Of a stretch of DNA of 6,492 nt, positions 4,776 to 6,492 are shown piece by piece. Source of the stretch: Fibrobacter sp. UBA1765 (GTDB taxonomy: Bacteria; Fibrobacterota; Fibrobacteria; Fibrobacterales; Fibrobacteraceae); the NCBI GenBank assembly GCA_002314675.1, contig DCGZ01000039.1, forward strand, positions 1,208 through 7,699, read 5' to 3'. Position 1 is the stretch's first letter, and each line of letters opens with the position of its first letter. The notes beneath the pieces are model-generated. The model worked only from the letters and a program-made list of their open reading frames with translations, made no database searches and was not told the DNA's origin. Made by a program: the position numbers and the translations under genes.

Positions 4776-4791
4776 GCACAATATATAGTGT
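4776..4791. promoter_or_regulatory. NrdR-box-like palindrome downstream of the NrdD-like gene
   Basis: GCACAATATATAGTGT matches the NrdR-box consensus at 15 of 16 positions, the best match in the window. It lies between the stop codon (4769) and the terminator stem (4794), an unusual place for an operator. It is also 48 bases upstream of the EIIA start. Confidence 0.5.
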
Positions 4792-4793
4792 TT

Positions 4794-4822
4794 CCCCGGT
4801 TTAAATGACCGGGGCTTTTTTT
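4794..4822 (+). terminator. Rho-independent terminator of the NrdD-like gene
   Basis: CCCCGGT (4794-4800) and ACCGGGG (4808-4814) form a 7-bp GC-rich stem around TTAAATG. C and seven T residues (4816-4822) follow. Confidence 0.92.
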
Positions 4823-4838
4823 ATATTATATTTGAAGT

Positions 4839-5288
4839 ATGTCTTTGATAGAACTTGCAAAGGAATTCCGAAAAGAAAATGTAATCCTGTGGAAGGAGTC
4901 GCTCCCGCAGTCGCATGCCTTTGGCTATTTGTTTGACGCTTTGGTGAACGGCCCTGTAAAGTTCGACCCGATGCCTGTCTGGACCGATATGCAGAATCGT
5001 ACAGCCCAGGGCGTGTATATGGGGAATGGACTATTGTTGCCGCATGCCCGCGTCAAAGACATTGTAAATCCTCTAGTGGCGGTTGGAATTTGCCCTGCCG
5101 GGATCCCGGTTCCAGAAAAAACGGAAAAGGCGCAGTTTGTGGTAATGGTCCTTTCGCCATTGTCTTCGCCGACCGCTCATACGCTGGTTGTTGGCAAGGT
5201 GGCCCGCTTGATTTTAGACAAGTCTTTAACGGCAAGTTTACTGGCCTGTAAAAATTCCTTGGAAGCGTATTCTTTAATAACCGCTTAA
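4839..5288 (+). CDS. PTS EIIA type-2 domain protein (PtsN/fructose-mannitol EIIA-like)
   Basis: The 149 residues have the size and layout of a single EIIA domain of the fructose/mannitol/nitrogen family, which accepts phosphate from HPr or NPr on a histidine. GNGLLLPHARV (62-72) matches the active-site signature of the family (G-x-A-I-P-H), with H69 as the likely phosphorylated residue. FVVMVLSPLSSPTAH (100-114) matches the following strand and second conserved histidine (H114). No EIIB or EIIC partner and no RpoN gene is in the window, so it is probably regulatory, like EIIA-Ntr, but the specific role is open. The start follows TGAAG at 4833-4837, only 2 bases before the ATG. The gene starts 16 bases after the previous terminator, with TATATT at 4827-4832 as the only -10 candidate, so the transcript may be nearly leaderless or arise by read-through. 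Its own terminator follows. Confidence 0.85.
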   Translation: MSLIELAKEFRKENVILWKESLPQSHAFGYLFDALVNGPVKFDPMPVWTDMQNRTAQGVYMGNGLLLPHARVKDIVNPLVAVGICPAGIPVPEKTEKAQFVVMVLSPLSSPTAHTLVVGKVARLILDKSLTASLLACKNSLEAYSLITA

Positions 5289-5308
5289 TTTGAAAGAATC
5301 CTTGGATG

Positions 5309-5334
5309 GCACCTTTGAAAGGGTGCTTTTTTTT
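5309..5334 (+). terminator. Rho-independent terminator of the EIIA gene
   Basis: GCACC (5309-5313) pairs with GGTGC (5322-5326), possibly extended by TTT/AAA, followed by eight T residues (5327-5334). It begins 21 bases after the stop codon. Confidence 0.85.
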
Positions 5335-5343
5335 GTCGTTTTT

Positions 5344-5373
5344 AGCAGTTCTGCTATTCTAAATTGGAATAGC
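5344..5373. repeat. Two overlapping small hairpins
   Basis: AGCAG-TT-CTGCT (5344-5355) and GCTATTC-TAAATTG-GAATAGC (5353-5373) share three bases, so they cannot both form. They lie between the EIIA terminator and the next promoter. Function unknown; the second could be a small operator-like palindrome. Confidence 0.4.
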
Positions 5374-5390
5374 CTGTTTTATGAAAATTG

Positions 5391-5419
5391 TTGAAAATAT
5401 GCTTGGAGTTGAATATATT
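5391..5419 (+). promoter_or_regulatory. Promoter of the MORN-type gene
   Basis: TTGAAA (5391-5396), a 17-base spacer and TATATT (5414-5419). Initiation near 5426 gives a leader of about 50 bases. It contains a strong ribosome binding site, AAAGGAG (5462-5468), 8 bases before the ATG at 5477. Confidence 0.65.
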
Positions 5420-5476
5420 TGGCTTTGATGTTGGTGGTTTTGTGTAGCAACACCTCGCAGCAAAGGAGTCTGTTTT

Positions 5477-6037
5477 ATGAAAAGTATCGGTTTGATTGTT
5501 CTTGCAGTTGCTGTAATGGCTAACGCCTTTGGCTGTGGTTCCTTTAAAAATACGGCTAATGCTGGCGAATATGAATGCGTTGACTACACTGCGGAGTCAG
5601 CTCTTGCCAATGTTCCAAAAGATATGACTAATCTGATTGTCCGTGATGAAATGGGCAATTTGAAGATGACTACAGGCTTTAAGAATGGCTTGCAGAATGG
5701 CGAGACCAGGATTTATTACTTTGATGGCAAGTTGAAGTCTACCATGACCTATATTGACGGTGTCAAGCATGGCGACTTGGTTGAATACTGGCCTAATGGC
5801 AATGTCATGGTTCGTATTCCTTTTGTTTGGGGCGATGCAAGCGGCAAGGCAATTACCTATACCGAATCTAACAGTATCGCATCAATCCAGACCTATGTGG
5901 AAGGCACTCTTAAGGAAACTTTCTTCTATGATGGCGGTGAAATAATCCAGCATGCAGAATATACGGATCAGGGTACTATGATGACGTACTATGTTGATGG
6001 CGAAGCTGTCGATACCATGCTTCTTGAAGATGAATAG
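5477..6037 (+). CDS. Exported MORN-type (MORN_2) repeat protein, possible lipoprotein
   Basis: 186 residues. The N-terminus (MKS, then a hydrophobic run from 4 to 18) is a signal peptide ending in NAFGC. Cys20 with the preceding A-F-G is a weak lipobox, so a lipoprotein is possible but a plain secreted form is not excluded. From about residue 67 there are four short repeats of 22-25 residues: 67-90 (GFKNGLQNGETRIYYFDG), 91-113 (TYIDGVKHGDLVEYWPNG), 114-138, which is degenerate, and 139-162 (YVEGTLKETFFYDGG). The G-x-x-x-G-x-x-x-x-Y-Y-x-x-G pattern is that of MORN_2 repeats, also found in proteins labelled YwqK-family antitoxin. That label is transferred by similarity alone; no toxin gene is next to it. 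It likely acts at the envelope; its function is unknown. The C-terminus is acidic (LLEDE). The strong AAAGGAG fixes the start. Confidence 0.83.
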   Translation: MKSIGLIVLAVAVMANAFGCGSFKNTANAGEYECVDYTAESALANVPKDMTNLIVRDEMGNLKMTTGFKNGLQNGETRIYYFDGKLKSTMTYIDGVKHGDLVEYWPNGNVMVRIPFVWGDASGKAITYTESNSIASIQTYVEGTLKETFFYDGGEIIQHAEYTDQGTMMTYYVDGEAVDTMLLEDE

Positions 6038-6061
6038 AATAGGGCTTATTTGATTGGGATA

Positions 6062-6097
6062 AAAAAAGACTTGTTTCTTTTGAAACAAGTCTTTTTT
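6062..6097. terminator. Bidirectional terminator between convergent genes
   Basis: A perfect 16-bp stem, AAAAAAGACTTGTTTC (6062-6077) with GAAACAAGTCTTTTTT (6082-6097), closes a TTTT loop. A/T runs on both sides make it work in both directions, for the MORN-type gene (stop at 6037) and the minus-strand gene (stop at 6115). Confidence 0.95.
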
Positions 6098-6114
6098 GCT
6101 GTTAAGCGACTTGA

Positions 6115-6492
6115 TTATTCTTCGTCTTCTGCTGCGGTTTCTTCAACAACTGGTGCTGCTGGGGCTTCTGCCGGTGTAGCCTGTGCATTGAGGCTTGCGT
6201 TCTTGCGCATGCAGTTTTCAAGGTTCAAGCGGGTCTTTTCGCCGCCAGCGCTACAAGCGGTCTTGATTTCTTCGTCCTTGACGAACTTGGTTACGGCGAT
6301 CTTTTTGCCGGCTACGATAAATTCGAATTGGCCGTGCTTTTTACCTGCATGGCATGCGCCGGAAACATCGACCTGCTGACCGAAATCATCGGTAAAGTGC
6401 CACTGGGCATGCTTCGTGTGAAGACCTACGCAGCTCATTGGCATTGTCTGTTCTTCGAGAGTCTGTGTTTTGCGATAGCTACCGCCGCAAGC
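6115..6492 (-). CDS. Cys-containing, probably exported protein of unknown function (5' end off the window)
   Basis: The minus-strand frame is open from the TAA at 6115-6117 to the right edge, 125 visible residues. The first ATG inside the window (6444) is probably not the start: the frame continues upstream as ACGGSYRKTQTLEEQT with no stop. A-C-G-G-S there looks like the end of a lipobox, with the Cys as the lipidated residue, which would put the true start 15-25 codons beyond the edge. The body has further cysteines (MPMSC, SGACHAGKKHG, KTACSAGG and ENCMRKN), so four Cys besides the possible lipidated one could pair as disulfides or bind a ligand. The C-terminus is Ala/Pro/Glu-rich and acidic (ATPAEAPAAPVVEE, ending AEDEE), probably disordered. 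I do not recognise the family. It ends at a bidirectional terminator shared with the convergent gene. Confidence 0.75.
   Translation of the reverse strand, partial: ACGGSYRKTQTLEEQTMPMSCVGLHTKHAQWHFTDDFGQQVDVSGACHAGKKHGQFEFIVAGKKIAVTKFVKDEEIKTACSAGGEKTRLNLENCMRKNASLNAQATPAEAPAAPVVEETAAEDEE

Noticed and set aside
5477..6037. Antitoxin of a toxin-antitoxin pair (YwqK label)
   Set aside because: MORN_2 repeats alone do not show this. The protein has an export signal and no toxin-like gene is next to it.
6050..6379. 109-codon plus-strand frame
   Set aside because: It starts inside the bidirectional terminator and is antisense to the Cys-containing exported protein.

Overview
The window looks like chromosomal DNA from a Fibrobacter-like anaerobe. 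This is an inference from its moderate GC, its -10 elements of TATATT type, the style of its proteins and the NrdD-type glycyl-radical tail. It is not proven by any single marker. No phage, transposase or CRISPR genes are visible.

Layout, left to right. (1) 1-467, minus strand: a membrane protein with an HEFGH zinc-peptidase-like motif, cut by the left edge. (2) 497-1483, plus: EpmA, the LysRS-like EF-P--lysine ligase, divergent from (1) across only 29 bases. (3) 1484-1820: no gene, but a dense run of inverted repeats. Three of them share a near-identical 11-base loop core on unrelated stems, and pieces identical to the 3' end of the neighbouring tRNA lie among them. (4) 1863-1946, minus: tRNA-Ser(CGA) with its own promoter and terminator. 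Its promoter and the promoter of the next gene diverge and share one -35 region. (5) 2117-4138, plus: a DeaD/CsdA-type DEAD-box RNA helicase behind a roughly 100-base leader with pairing potential, ending in a strong terminator. (6) 4193-4580: an AT-rich stretch with two promoter-like sites and three NrdR-box-like palindromes. (7) 4581-4769, plus: a 62-residue protein that resembles only the C-terminal glycyl-radical segment of anaerobic ribonucleotide reductase NrdD. (8) 4839-5288, plus: an orphan PTS EIIA-type domain. (9) 5477-6037, plus: a MORN-type repeat protein with an export signal. (10) 6115-6492, minus: a Cys-containing, probably exported protein cut by the right edge. It converges on (9) at a shared bidirectional terminator.

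Most genes here are single transcription units with their own terminators. Two themes recur. One is translation and RNA: EpmA, tRNA-Ser and the RNA helicase. The other is an anaerobic deoxyribonucleotide-related unit. The most interesting part is 4200-4830, where a free-standing NrdD-like radical domain has its own promoter, its own terminator and several NrdR-like operators, one of them lying between the stop codon and the terminator. This could be a spare-part protein for NrdD, comparable to GrcA/YfiD for pyruvate formate-lyase, but that role is inferred.
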